Below are positions 33,797-44,000 of a stretch of 64,000 nt of DNA, piece by piece. The first letter of the stretch is position 1; each line of letters starts with the position of its first letter. The notes under the pieces were generated by a model, which saw nothing but the letters and a program-made list of their open reading frames with translations, did no database searches and had not been told where the DNA came from. The stretch comes from Marinifilum fragile JCM 15579. Lineage in GTDB: Bacteria > Bacteroidota > Bacteroidia > Bacteroidales > Marinifilaceae. The stretch lies in NCBI RefSeq assembly GCF_001310955.1, contig NZ_BAZX01000011.1, positions 1 through 64,000 on the forward strand, in the 5' to 3' direction. The position numbers and the translations under genes were made by a program.

Positions 33797-34834
33797 TTAA
33801 ATCGGGTTTGTGGGCAGCTGTTTACCAAAGAAAACGCCAGCATTTAAATTTTCGATATTTTCATATCGCCATTCCTTAAGCCATGATTCACTATCATTGA
33901 CCTGAACCATGAGCGCAGGCAGAGTATTTACCTTTTCACTTACTTTAGGATTGGTAAATGCCTGTAAAAGTAGAAATCCTGCAGGTAAAAAGAGTAGGGT
34001 TTTAGCAACGCTCCATCGTAAAAATTGTTTCTTTTTCATCATCTTAATTCGTTTTGAGATTGAACCTTGTTTGAAATGATTTGCTGAAGCAAAACGTCTT
34101 TTGCCTACAGCTTTTTCCAAAATCAACAGTTGATATTGTGTTGCATCGATGCCAGATTTGAGTACGGCCTGATCGGCCTGAAATTCGTGAACCAGTTTTA
34201 ACTCCTTTTTCAATAACCATGCAAATGGATTGAACCATTGCAGAAAACAAACCAGTTCCAATAAGATTACATCATATGAATGATACAGTCTCAAGTGTGC
34301 TTCTTCGTGCAGAAGAATTGGAGTTTTATTGTTCTGGTAATCTTGTTTTGAGAGTACAATGTATTTCCAAAACGAGAATGCCTGTATGTTATCTTGTACA
34401 ATCGCCAGTAGTAAATTTTTATAGGATTGTATATTGGCTTGTTTAAGCCATTTAAAAATGCTTTTGTAGGATAGCAAGAAACGCAGGAAGAGCAGAATCA
34501 GAACCAGTTGGTAAATCAACACATACCAATTTATTTGATGTACGTGGCTTATTTTGCCTGTTGTTTCAAGCGGAGTGCTGTTGCTTATGCCAGTTTCCAC
34601 CAACGGCAATTCAATAAGTTCCCGAACTTTTACCAATGGGGTAGAATTCATCTCGCTAGCGGGAATCATATTGGCCAGCAGCGGAATAGTAAAAGCAGCA
34701 CCTACCGATACCAGAAGTACCAACCTTTTGTAGGCATGTCTACCATCTCTACTCAACAACAGTTTGAAAAGAAAGTAGAAAAATGCCAGGCCAATACCTG
34801 TTTTTATCATGTATGTAATAAAACTAAACAGCAT
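33797..34834 (-). CDS. BlaR1/MecR1-type M56 metallopeptidase sensor, N-terminal part
   Basis: M56-family sensor-protease (345 aa before the frameshift). Four hydrophobic segments with the zinc-protease loop between them: HEEAH at residues 176-180, with HEFQAD as third zinc ligand region. A further membrane helix near 273-290 leads to the periplasmic part continued at 33117-33752. Usually such proteins sense an envelope signal and cleave the BlaI-type repressor. The start overlaps the stop of the adjacent blaI-like gene (TAATG). Confidence 0.88.
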   Translation of the reverse strand: MLFSFITYMIKTGIGLAFFYFLFKLLLSRDGRHAYKRLVLLVSVGAAFTIPLLANMIPASEMNSTPLVKVRELIELPLVETGISNSTPLETTGKISHVHQINWYVLIYQLVLILLFLRFLLSYKSIFKWLKQANIQSYKNLLLAIVQDNIQAFSFWKYIVLSKQDYQNNKTPILLHEEAHLRLYHSYDVILLELVCFLQWFNPFAWLLKKELKLVHEFQADQAVLKSGIDATQYQLLILEKAVGKRRFASANHFKQGSISKRIKMMKKKQFLRWSVAKTLLFLPAGFLLLQAFTNPKVSEKVNTLPALMVQVNDSESWLKEWRYENIENLNAGVFFGKQLPTNPI

Positions 34835-35199
34835 TATTTGTCTTTATTGTCTTCAATGTCCTGAATTAATTTTTTAAGCTCGTCGATGGATAGTTTCTCT
34901 TCTTCAACGAACATGGATACTACTCTTTTGTAGGAGTTGTCAAAGTATTTTTTAACAACATTCCCCATGGTTTTTTTGTGATATTCTTCTTCGGTAATGG
35001 CAGCATAGTAACGATGCGTTTTCCCAAAGGACTCATGAGCGATAAATAACTTTTCCTCCAAAGCTCTCACCATGGTCGATAGGGTATTGTAGTGTAATTT
35101 CTGATCGGGAAAGATTTTCTGAAGTTCTTTTACAAACATTGGACCTTCGGCCCAAAATAACTTCATAATTTCCTCTTCTTTTTGTGTTAACTTCTTCAT
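34834..35199 (-). CDS. BlaI/MecI/CopY-family repressor
   Basis: A 121-aa winged-helix repressor: KLTQKEEEIMKLFWAEGPMFVKEL (helix-turn-helix start) and LHYNTLSTMVRALEEKLFIAHE recognition helix region, then a C-terminal dimerisation/cleavage helix. ATG 35199 (MKKLTQKEE) is the family start; a frame opening to 35220 adds seven unlikely residues. It forms an operon with the M56 sensor, the standard BlaI-BlaR1 pair. A palindrome at 35225-35282 is the likely operator. Confidence 0.9.
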   Translation of the reverse strand: MKKLTQKEEEIMKLFWAEGPMFVKELQKIFPDQKLHYNTLSTMVRALEEKLFIAHESFGKTHRYYAAITEEEYHKKTMGNVVKKYFDNSYKRVVSMFVEEEKLSIDELKKLIQDIEDNKDK

Positions 35200-35224
35200 T
35201 TCGCAAAATATTTTAATCAAATAT

Positions 35225-35282
35225 AACTATAAAATCTAGTTTTGCAACTACAAATACAGTTTAAAAACTAGAAAATATAGTT
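35225..35282. promoter_or_regulatory. Large palindrome upstream of blaI, candidate operator
   Basis: Two 19-nt arms, AACTATAAAATCTAGTTTT (35225-35243) and its inverted copy (35264-35282), match at 16 of 19 positions, with a 20-nt centre. It lies 26 nt before the blaI start, where a self-regulating BlaI dimer pair would bind. Confidence 0.6.
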
Positions 35283-35552
35283 GATAAACAATAAAAACCG
35301 AACTGAAAGTATCGAAAATACTGGAAAAAAGGGAGTTTGGAATTTTTATATATTTCTGTGGAAATATTTCCGAACTGTGTTCAAGATTGTCGCAAAGACT
35401 ATTCTGGAATAAATAGCAAAGCTGAGTGCGACAATGAATTGGAAGAATTTTTACCCCGGGGCGAGAACCGTTTTACTCATTTACCCCGGGCATTTAATGC
35501 TTTAAACTTGCAGCTATGAACCGATAACTGCTTACTGCTAACTGTTCATTGT
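35283..35552. other. Gene-free gap between blaI and the transporter operon
   Basis: Contains two TTTACCCCGGG motifs (about 35449-35490) and low-complexity CTGCTTACTGCTAACTG DNA. No gene, promoter or terminator for the transporter operon could be supported. Confidence 0.3.
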
Positions 35553-36260
35553 TTATACAAACTTTTCTCTGCGTTGTAGGTTGATTAAGCTCCACAGAAT
35601 GGTAATAAGCGAACCAATGATTAGCATCATGCGATTTTGGTACAATACATTTTGCCAGATGGTGTAACTCATATCGCCCGGAACGTTAAAAGGATTTAGA
35701 AAGATGTTCCATTTGCTGTATTGTAAAGGTTCGGCCAGTATCAGAAATACCAATCCTAAAACCACCATGACTACGGCTGCTCCACTTGCATTCTTAATTA
35801 AAGTGGTAAGCAAAAATGCCAAACTTGCCAAAAATAGCAGGCAATACATCAGCTCGTAAACCATATGAAATACATCAATCTTGATTACCAGAAAGACCGT
35901 TAACCACGACATTAAAAATATTAGCGATACCAGTAAGAGAACGCTTAATGCAAAACGCACCAAGTAAACTTTGTATCGGTAATTGGGAATTCCGAATAGA
36001 ATTTCGAGCATTCGTGTATCCTTATCGCTTTGAATGATATAGATCACCGGATAAAAGAGGATCAATATTCCCGGGAAAATTAAACTTGTATAAATATCCG
36101 ACTCATCGGGACTAGAATCTGTAAATAGCATGATGCCCATAACCATAAAATAGAAGGCGAAGGCTGCTATTAGAAAGTAGATGAATTTATTCGCAAATAT
36201 GATTTTCACATTGTAGCGAACAAAGTCTGTTATGAGTTTTATTTGTTCTATTGCTTTCAT
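35553..36260 (-). CDS. ABC-2-type permease (second ABC module)
   Basis: A 235-aa integral membrane protein with six hydrophobic segments (near residues 20-45, 58-80, 98-125, 132-150, 160-180, 210-230), typical of ABC-2/NosY-like exporters. ATG 36260 (MKAIEQIKL) is chosen over 36281. It is the last gene of the minus-strand transporter operon, 56 nt after the RND-ABC fusion, whose ATPase domain is its natural energy partner. Substrate unknown. Confidence 0.82.
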   Translation of the reverse strand: MKAIEQIKLITDFVRYNVKIIFANKFIYFLIAAFAFYFMVMGIMLFTDSSPDESDIYTSLIFPGILILFYPVIYIIQSDKDTRMLEILFGIPNYRYKVYLVRFALSVLLLVSLIFLMSWLTVFLVIKIDVFHMVYELMYCLLFLASLAFLLTTLIKNASGAAVVMVVLGLVFLILAEPLQYSKWNIFLNPFNVPGDMSYTIWQNVLYQNRMMLIIGSLITILWSLINLQRREKFV

Positions 36261-36316
36261 GTTTTTTGTTTTTAACCACAAAGGCCAATCAAAGTAGTTT
36301 TACTTCGTGGTTCTGT

Positions 36317-39300
36317 CTAAACATTCATCATGGTTATTTTTTGCTCGCTGGTGTCATTCAGCAAACACAAATATGCATCTTCGAGATTTGCTTGGGTGTT
36401 AACCGCTCCGTACCCAGGATCTTCATCCGATAGGCATCTTACTCGAATATGATCGTTATCGCTCATGTGATGAATAATCACGTGTTCTTTCTTAAACTGT
36501 TCAAATTCTTCAGGCGAAATCTTCAACATCCAAACTTTTTCGTTGGCAATTCCTGCCATATGAACAGGTTCACCAAGATATTTCAGTTCTCCTTTTTTCA
36601 TTACAGCCACTCGGTTACACGAGCTTGCTACATCCTCAATAATATGAGTAGAGAAGATTACAATTCGTTTCTTACTCAGTTCAACCAAAAGGTTTCTGAA
36701 GCGGATTCGTTCACGAGGATCAAGACCAGCTGTTGGCTCATCTACCACAAGAATTCTTGGCAGGTGAAGCAAGATTTGAGCAATCCCAATTCTCTGTTTC
36801 ATACCACCCGAGAAGGATCCAATTTTCTCATCTTTGTTCTTGAGCATGTGTACAGCATCCAGCACGTATCGAACACGCTCTGTGCGTACTTCGGTATTGT
36901 GAATCTTTTTCAGGATGGCCATGTAGTTCAGGAAATCCCAGGCGGTCATGTTTTCGTACATGCCAAATTCCTGAGGAAGGTAACCGATCAATCCTTGCAG
37001 TTCTTCGCGTTTTTCACGAACATCAATGCCGTTAATGGTGATTTGTCCGTAACTCTGTTCCAGTATCCCACAAACAATACGCATTAGGGTTGATTTACCG
37101 GCACCGTTAGGTCCCAACAAGCCAAACATACCATTGCCAATATCGAAAGAAACGCTCTTTACTGCTTTAAAAGGAACTTTCTGTTTCCCGATGATTGGGA
37201 TAATCAATACAAATCGGTAGAAAAACTTACGGATTCCTTTAAATCTTCCTATTAATCGGTTGATGTTGATCTTTTCGCGATAAATTTTGTTGGATGTTTT
37301 CTTTATCAGCAAAGCAAAATACCACAATACGGCAACCGGAATTGTCAATCCAATTAATTCGAACTTGCTATTGAAATAAACCAATACAACTAATGGGAAA
37401 ATCCAGTAAATGAATTTATGGAACAGGTTAATTACAATCCTTCCCAATTTGCTTTTGCCTTTTTCTATTAGGTGTTTTCTGTACTCCATAATTGGTGCCA
37501 TGAAATATAAAAGCATAATTTGGAAATTGATGGATAGCAGAACCAACCAATACTTGCTTTGCAAATGGAAATAGATAAAATAGATCATAAAGGCAATTAG
37601 TGGCAATTGCCATACCAGGGTTAAGAAATCGCGCAGGCGAGTGTAGGAATGCTTTAGTCCCAAACGTTCTCTAACTCTTAATCCCGACTTCCATTCGCGC
37701 ATAAACCTACCATCCCAATCGTATATTTTAACAAGATTTCGGATCTGGATTTGCAGCTCGTCATCGGCAGCAATAAGCTCTTCGTTGGCTTTGCGCAAAC
37801 TTGCCTGAATAAAATAGATACAGGCAGGAACCGATAAAAGAAGTACCAGCAGATCGATGATTTGCCAGATTTTACTGTCAACCTCGGTGTATATGAAATA
37901 GGCTCCGGCTATCCAAATGCCAAATTGTATCACTTTGATCCATACTTGCTGATTGCGCATCCAGTTTAAACTGGTTTGTAATCCTGTATAAAGCGTAGGA
38001 ATGAATACCAAAGTTAAAATGGTACTTAAGCTTAAGCCCCCAATTACTGTAATGGCAAACGGAACACCAATTTGCGTTACATATTCAGCTCGTCCCAGTG
38101 CCAATGGCATTAAAGCAATAATGGTTGTAATTGCAGTAATTAAAATAGGACGTATACGAGCCAATCCAGCCATCATCAAGGCTCTGGATTGTCGGTAGCC
38201 TCTTTTTCGAAGCACATTGGAATAATCAATCATGATGATTCCGTTGTTTACCACAATTCCAAGCAAAATAATAAGACCTGTAAATACATTGGCATTCATC
38301 AATGAGGTTCCCGTAAGTATCAGTGCAACCAATGAACCAATGGCAGCCATTGGTATCGAGAACATCATTACGATTGGCATATTAAACGATTCGAAAACCG
38401 ATGCCAAAATCATGAAAATAAGAATGAATGCCATTAGGAAAAGGAAACCGAATTCGCCCAAACTGTTCTCCTCGTGAACAATTTCAACAGCCAGTCCCGA
38501 AGGCAAGGTCATTCCTCCAATGATTTCGTCGATTTCTACTCGTGCAGCTGTAAGAAGATCTTTATCATCGTTTACTTCATCGATAAATTGATATGAAACC
38601 ACCAACTGTTTTTCCTGATTGGTTCGCTTAATCGTAGACAAGCCATCGGTAAAGTTGAATTTACTGATGTTTTCCAATTCGAATTCTGCCCCTTGAGTTC
38701 CACGAACGGTTAGCTTTCGCAGATCTTGAGCATTTCGAGTGATTTCAGGATTTTCACCAATGGTTTTGATAACAATATCGTACTCTTCGTTTCCTTCCTT
38801 AAACACAACATTACTCGAGAATTCCTTTTGGAAAGAATTCAACTCCGATAGAACCGAACTCACAGGAATATCATATAAGGCCATCACCTGTTTGTCTAAT
38901 TCCAAAACCAACTCAGGACGCTTGGAAGGAATTCGTACATTCACATTTTTAATGGATGTAAGTTGGCTGAGGTAATAGTCCAAATCTTCAGAAAGGTCAA
39001 GCATTTTATCGAAATTTTGACCTTTAATAATCAGCTTTTCTTTTTGACTACCGATACCCAGCATTTCCATAAAAGGATCATCACCACCGAAGCCATCGCC
39101 TCCACCTCCACCAAATCTTCTTCCTTGTGCCGGAGGGTCCCAGCTAAAAGATGAGCGAGGCAATCCATCCAGGCGTTCCATAATGTTTTTCTTAATGCCA
39201 GGAATACTTAGATTTTGCTTTTCGCGATAATCATCTACTAAGCTAATGGTAAGCATAGCTTCCTCTTCGTAAATCTGGCTGGTGATGTCTTTCTTCTCCT

Positions 39301-41059
39301 CGAGTGAGGCTAATTTTTCTTCTACCTGCTGAACAAACAAATCGGTATTTTCAAGGGTTGTACCTCCCGGAAGGTTGACATACAGATTCAGATCTTTGTT
39401 TTCGGTTTCTTCTGTAGAAATAAAGCTTAAGCCTAAACTGATTAGTAGTGTGATAAAGAACAAACCTAAAGCGCCTAAAACTGTTCTTCCCGGGTGACGC
39501 ATACAAGATTTGAGCAGTACCAAATATACTTGTACCAATCGGTTGTGATAGGAGATGTTTTTAAAGTTTATTTCCTGAAATTTTCCTCTGCGTCTTAAAA
39601 AACTATGCGTAATCATTGGAATCAACAGCAAAGCCACTACCAAGGATACCAATAGGGTAGAAATGATGGAAACACCAATGTGTTTGCCCATTAATCCGAT
39701 TAAGAAATTGGAAGAAAATACGAATGGCAGGAATACCGTTATGGTGGTTAGGGTTGCTGCGAAGATTGATCGCCAAACTTCCTTGGTTCCCTGAATTACG
39801 GCAGTATTTGCGTCTTTCTTTTGTGCAGCGAGTCGGTATATGTTCTCGAGGACGACAATACTGTTGTCGAGGAGCATACCTATGGCCAAAGCCATTCCCA
39901 ATAGCGTTAATGTATTGATGCTAATTCCGTAGGCATAAAAGAAGTTGAAGGCAGTGTAAACCGAGATTGGAATTGCCAAAGCGATTGCCGTTACCAATCG
40001 CAAGTTTTTTAGGAAAATCCAAAGGATAAAAATTGCCAGAATACCTCCTACCAAGGCCAACTCAATGATTAAATCAATATTGGTTTTCATGGTTTCAGCC
40101 ATATTTAGCTGAACAACCATTTCTACATCATTGTTCTTTAGTTCTTTGTTTAGATCATCAATTTTGGCAAGGGTAGCCTCCGATAATTCAATGATGTTAG
40201 ACTGAGCATCGCGAGTTAATTGCAGAGTTACTGCCTCTTTTCCATTCACACGGCTGTAGGAAGTTTGAGTTTTAACCCCATAATGAATGTAAGCGATATC
40301 CTTTAACCTGATATCTCCCTTTTCTTGTACAACCAACTCATGTAGCTCGTTGATATCAGAGAACTGGGAAACAACATTTACAAAATTCAGTTGATCTTTA
40401 TCGATTACTTTCCCGGCAAAACGTCGAATGTTGCCATTGTTATTCAGTGCGGTTCGAACATCAGAAGGACTAATTCCATAGCTCTTACAAACGTCATCGC
40501 GAAGTAAAATTTCCACTGATTTTTCTCGTCCTCCAAATATTGCCGCATTTGCAATGCCATCAATGTTTTGGATTTTATCGAGAATTTCATTCTCAGTGAT
40601 TTGTCGCACCCGGTCAACTCCACCACTTCCACGAACCTGAATGTTCATGAACATGTTGTTGAGTTGTTCCATATCAAATTTTAAAACCTGAACCTGAAAT
40701 TCCTGAGGAAGATTTTTTTTGACTTCCTCCACTTTTTCGGCAAGTTTTAAATAGGCGTACTTGATGTTTGTGCCTTGTTCAAAAGAAATTTGGATGCTTC
40801 CTCGTTGCTGTCCTGCAGTTGATTCTATTTTCTCAACTCCTTCAAGGCTTCCGGCAACTCCTTCTAAAGGGATAATTGCCTGATTCTCCATATATCTTGG
40901 ATCAACCTCGATACCGGTGCCAACCTGAACAAAGAGCATAGGAAGGTTTGCATTGGGAATCAACTCGACAGGAAGTTGCTTGTAGGAAAAATATCCCAGC
41001 ATACTTAATCCTGTGAACAGCATCGCAATTAAAACCTTTCTTTTTATAATGAAGTTCAT
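36317..41059 (-). CDS. RND efflux pump fused to membrane helices and an ABC ATPase
   Basis: A single 1580-aa frame. Residues 1-1035 are an RND permease of the HAE type: TM4 motif GMALAIGMLLDNSIVVLENI, TM10 GIVVNNGIIMIDY (Lys of AcrB is Asn here), and an uncommon GGGGGDGFGGDD insert near 650. Residues ~1040-1090 add two helices. At ~1105 a strand IQIRNLVKIYDW resembles the first strand of an ABC ATPase; four more helices (about 1147-1252) follow, then KAVKSVSFDIGNGMFGLLG with Walker A GPNGAGKST (~1314), signature FSGGMKQR, Walker B ILVVDEPTAGLDP and STHII. The C-terminal ~90 residues resemble the free ABC ATPase upstream. Start ATG 41059, 26 nt after the previous gene. Confidence 0.88.
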   Translation of the reverse strand: MNFIIKRKVLIAMLFTGLSMLGYFSYKQLPVELIPNANLPMLFVQVGTGIEVDPRYMENQAIIPLEGVAGSLEGVEKIESTAGQQRGSIQISFEQGTNIKYAYLKLAEKVEEVKKNLPQEFQVQVLKFDMEQLNNMFMNIQVRGSGGVDRVRQITENEILDKIQNIDGIANAAIFGGREKSVEILLRDDVCKSYGISPSDVRTALNNNGNIRRFAGKVIDKDQLNFVNVVSQFSDINELHELVVQEKGDIRLKDIAYIHYGVKTQTSYSRVNGKEAVTLQLTRDAQSNIIELSEATLAKIDDLNKELKNNDVEMVVQLNMAETMKTNIDLIIELALVGGILAIFILWIFLKNLRLVTAIALAIPISVYTAFNFFYAYGISINTLTLLGMALAIGMLLDNSIVVLENIYRLAAQKKDANTAVIQGTKEVWRSIFAATLTTITVFLPFVFSSNFLIGLMGKHIGVSIISTLLVSLVVALLLIPMITHSFLRRRGKFQEINFKNISYHNRLVQVYLVLLKSCMRHPGRTVLGALGLFFITLLISLGLSFISTEETENKDLNLYVNLPGGTTLENTDLFVQQVEEKLASLEEKKDITSQIYEEEAMLTISLVDDYREKQNLSIPGIKKNIMERLDGLPRSSFSWDPPAQGRRFGGGGGDGFGGDDPFMEMLGIGSQKEKLIIKGQNFDKMLDLSEDLDYYLSQLTSIKNVNVRIPSKRPELVLELDKQVMALYDIPVSSVLSELNSFQKEFSSNVVFKEGNEEYDIVIKTIGENPEITRNAQDLRKLTVRGTQGAEFELENISKFNFTDGLSTIKRTNQEKQLVVSYQFIDEVNDDKDLLTAARVEIDEIIGGMTLPSGLAVEIVHEENSLGEFGFLFLMAFILIFMILASVFESFNMPIVMMFSIPMAAIGSLVALILTGTSLMNANVFTGLIILLGIVVNNGIIMIDYSNVLRKRGYRQSRALMMAGLARIRPILITAITTIIALMPLALGRAEYVTQIGVPFAITVIGGLSLSTILTLVFIPTLYTGLQTSLNWMRNQQVWIKVIQFGIWIAGAYFIYTEVDSKIWQIIDLLVLLLSVPACIYFIQASLRKANEELIAADDELQIQIRNLVKIYDWDGRFMREWKSGLRVRERLGLKHSYTRLRDFLTLVWQLPLIAFMIYFIYFHLQSKYWLVLLSINFQIMLLYFMAPIMEYRKHLIEKGKSKLGRIVINLFHKFIYWIFPLVVLVYFNSKFELIGLTIPVAVLWYFALLIKKTSNKIYREKININRLIGRFKGIRKFFYRFVLIIPIIGKQKVPFKAVKSVSFDIGNGMFGLLGPNGAGKSTLMRIVCGILEQSYGQITINGIDVREKREELQGLIGYLPQEFGMYENMTAWDFLNYMAILKKIHNTEVRTERVRYVLDAVHMLKNKDEKIGSFSGGMKQRIGIAQILLHLPRILVVDEPTAGLDPRERIRFRNLLVELSKKRIVIFSTHIIEDVASSCNRVAVMKKGELKYLGEPVHMAGIANEKVWMLKISPEEFEQFKKEHVIIHHMSDNDHIRVRCLSDEDPGYGAVNTQANLEDAYLCLLNDTSEQKITMMNV

Positions 41060-41085
41060 ATATTAATCAGCTTTTAGCTTGTATT

Positions 41086-44000
41086 TTACTCTTTTTCATA
41101 TTTCATTCTCTCTTCCCTTGAATTTGTGATGAAACTCTGAATTCTATCGAAGGCAAAGTATACACAAGGAATTACTACCAAACTGAGAATGGTAGAAGTA
41201 ATTAAACCTGCAATTACTGCAATAGCCATTGGAGCTCTAAGGGCAGCGCTTTCGCCAAATCCAATTGTTAATGGAAGAAGAGCCAAGATGGTTGTTACAC
41301 TGGTCATGATAATTGGTCGAATTCTATTCTCACCAGCCATGATAATGGAATCGCGCAATGAGTTTCCTTGTTCCTTGAATTGGTTGATGGCATCTACCAG
41401 AATAATAGAGTCGTTTACTGCAATCCCTCCCAGCATAATAATTCCGATATAAGCCATAATGTTCATAGGAATCCCGAGAAGGAAGAAAGCCCAAACAGCT
41501 CCGACACCTGCCAAAGGAATGGTAAGTAGAATGGTGAATGGATGAATTAAAGATTCAAATTGAGATGCCATTACCATATAGACAAGAATTACCGAAAGCA
41601 TTAGAGCAAAGCTAAGGTTTGACATGGCTTCCTGCCTTTTTTGTTCCTCACCAATTAATCCAATTTGGTAACCAGTTGGCAAGTCTACGTTTGCCAATTT
41701 CTCATTAATCTTTCCAACAACCTGGTCGAATGCCATATCACCTTGAATATCAGCACTGATTTTTCCGATTCGGTTTTGGTTTCTTCGAAGCATTTGTTTC
41801 GGCGATGAGGATTTTTCGATATGGGCCACTTCGTAAAGGGGAATTTCTGAATTGCCATTTTGAAGCATCACAGAATTCAGCTCGTTGATGCTGATCTCGG
41901 GAAGTTGAACGGTGATATCGCTCATTTCGCCACCATGCTCGTACTTGCCAGCTTGTTTTCCCATAAGCATGTCCTGTAATTGTCCGGCAATGCTTTCGGT
42001 ACTCATGTTAAAAATACCAGCTTTGTAGCGATCAACCACAACATTAACTTCAGGAGCACCTTCCTCAATATTGGTTTGTACATTTGCCAATTCAGGAATG
42101 GAAATCAAACTCTCCTTTATCTCTTTCGATAAGCGTTCTAAAACCGCCATATCTTTTCCTTTTACTTCAACTTCAATAGGAGCGTCTTCTGTCCCAATTG
42201 TTGATTGTAAAGCGGTTTCATCTCTAACAATGGATATTTCTGCATTAGGAACATTGCTGATTAAAGTCCCAACATTGTTTAGAATTTCTTCAGAAAGGGA
42301 AATGTATTCCTTTTTCAATCGGATTTTGATATTGGCAGTATTCTCATTTTGGAAAACCGCTTTGTCGTTTGTACTTCCTGTATTAGGTCCAATTTTGCTG
42401 TAAACCGTTTCAATTTGATCTCCCATAGATTGCCAAAGCATCGATTCAATGGCTTCAACCGTTTTTGAAGTTCTTTCCAACTGTGTACCTTCTTGTAGCT
42501 CTATATCTAGGCTAAACTCACCAACACCACTTTTAGGTAAATATTCATTACCAACCAAAGGAAGAATAAGTCCGGTTATAACTAGTAAAACGCAAGCACT
42601 AATCATTACAAGCCCTCTTTTATTTAAAAGATTGCCCAATAACTCGCCATACCATCCAATCTTAACGGATTTAAATTTGAATTTTTTCTTACTTCCCTTG
42701 TAAGCATAGTTAAAAAGCATTGGGATAAAGAGAATGGCAACAAAAAGCGAAGCAAGCAATGAGAATGCAACAGTCCATGCCTGGTCTTTAAATAATGCAC
42801 CAGAAGCACCATGCAGATAAACAATCGGAAGAAATACCACAATGGTTGTGAGTGTGGACGCAACAATAGCTCCTCCTACCTCAGAGGTTCCTTCAATGGC
42901 CGCATCTTTCACCGATAGGCCAAGCTCCATTTTTCTGAAGATATTCTCAATCACAACAATGGCATTGTCTACCAACATTCCTGCTCCAAGTGCCAACCCA
43001 CCCAAAGTCATAATGTTCAGGCTAAGACCATTAAAGTACATCAGATTGAAGGTGGCAATAATAGATACCGGAATTGCAAAACTTACAATTGCTGTAACTT
43101 TGAACCTGCGAAGAAATATGAACAAAACAAAAATGGCTATCAAAACTCCTAGAAGAGCTGTTTCTTCTACTTCATCAATGGCTTTCTGTATAAACTGACC
43201 CTGATTTTGTACAATGACGAATTGATATCCAGGTAAAGCTTTTTTGATCGATTCCATTGCGGTATCGAAATCTTCTACAGCTTTTACTGTATTCGATCCT
43301 GTTTCTTTGTAAATGGAAAGCCCTACGCATCTTTCACCATTTATGCGAACAATATTTTGGGCTTGTTTAGGAACAAATTTTACTTCTGCTACATCTTTTA
43401 GTCTTATAGGTACCTTGTTTTTTACAGGAACTTGGTTGCCCTGATTTGCACCAGCTTGTGTCGGAACGTTTGTTTGTTGGTTTTTTGTGCCAACAATTAC
43501 ATTTTCGATTTCCTCAATATCACGAATCAAACCAGCACCTTTGATAATGTATTTGGTACCCATTTCAACAATGCTTCCGCCCGATACATTTCGGTTCAGA
43601 CTTTGAATTTTCTGAACAATTTGATCTACAGTTAGACCATGAGCATCTAAAAGATATTGGTTGGTTTCAATTCGAATTTCTTTTTCAAGTGCACCAGTTA
43701 GCTCAACTTCAGCAATACCTTCCAAACGGATCAACTCATTTCGGATGTAATTTTCACCAACCTTCCGAAGTTCATCCATATCTTTTATTTCAGGATGAAG
43801 CATTCCCATGATTAGAATAGGAGATGCGTTTGGATCGTGTTGGGTGATTGTGAAATCGTCTAACTCAGAATTTTGAGAGTATGTGGTTAAAGCCTTTTGC
43901 AGGTCAAGAAATGCTTCATCCATATCGCTTCCCCAAGTATACTCAACTGTTATTCGAGCTGAACCAACCATACAAACCGATGATACTTGACTTACACCTT

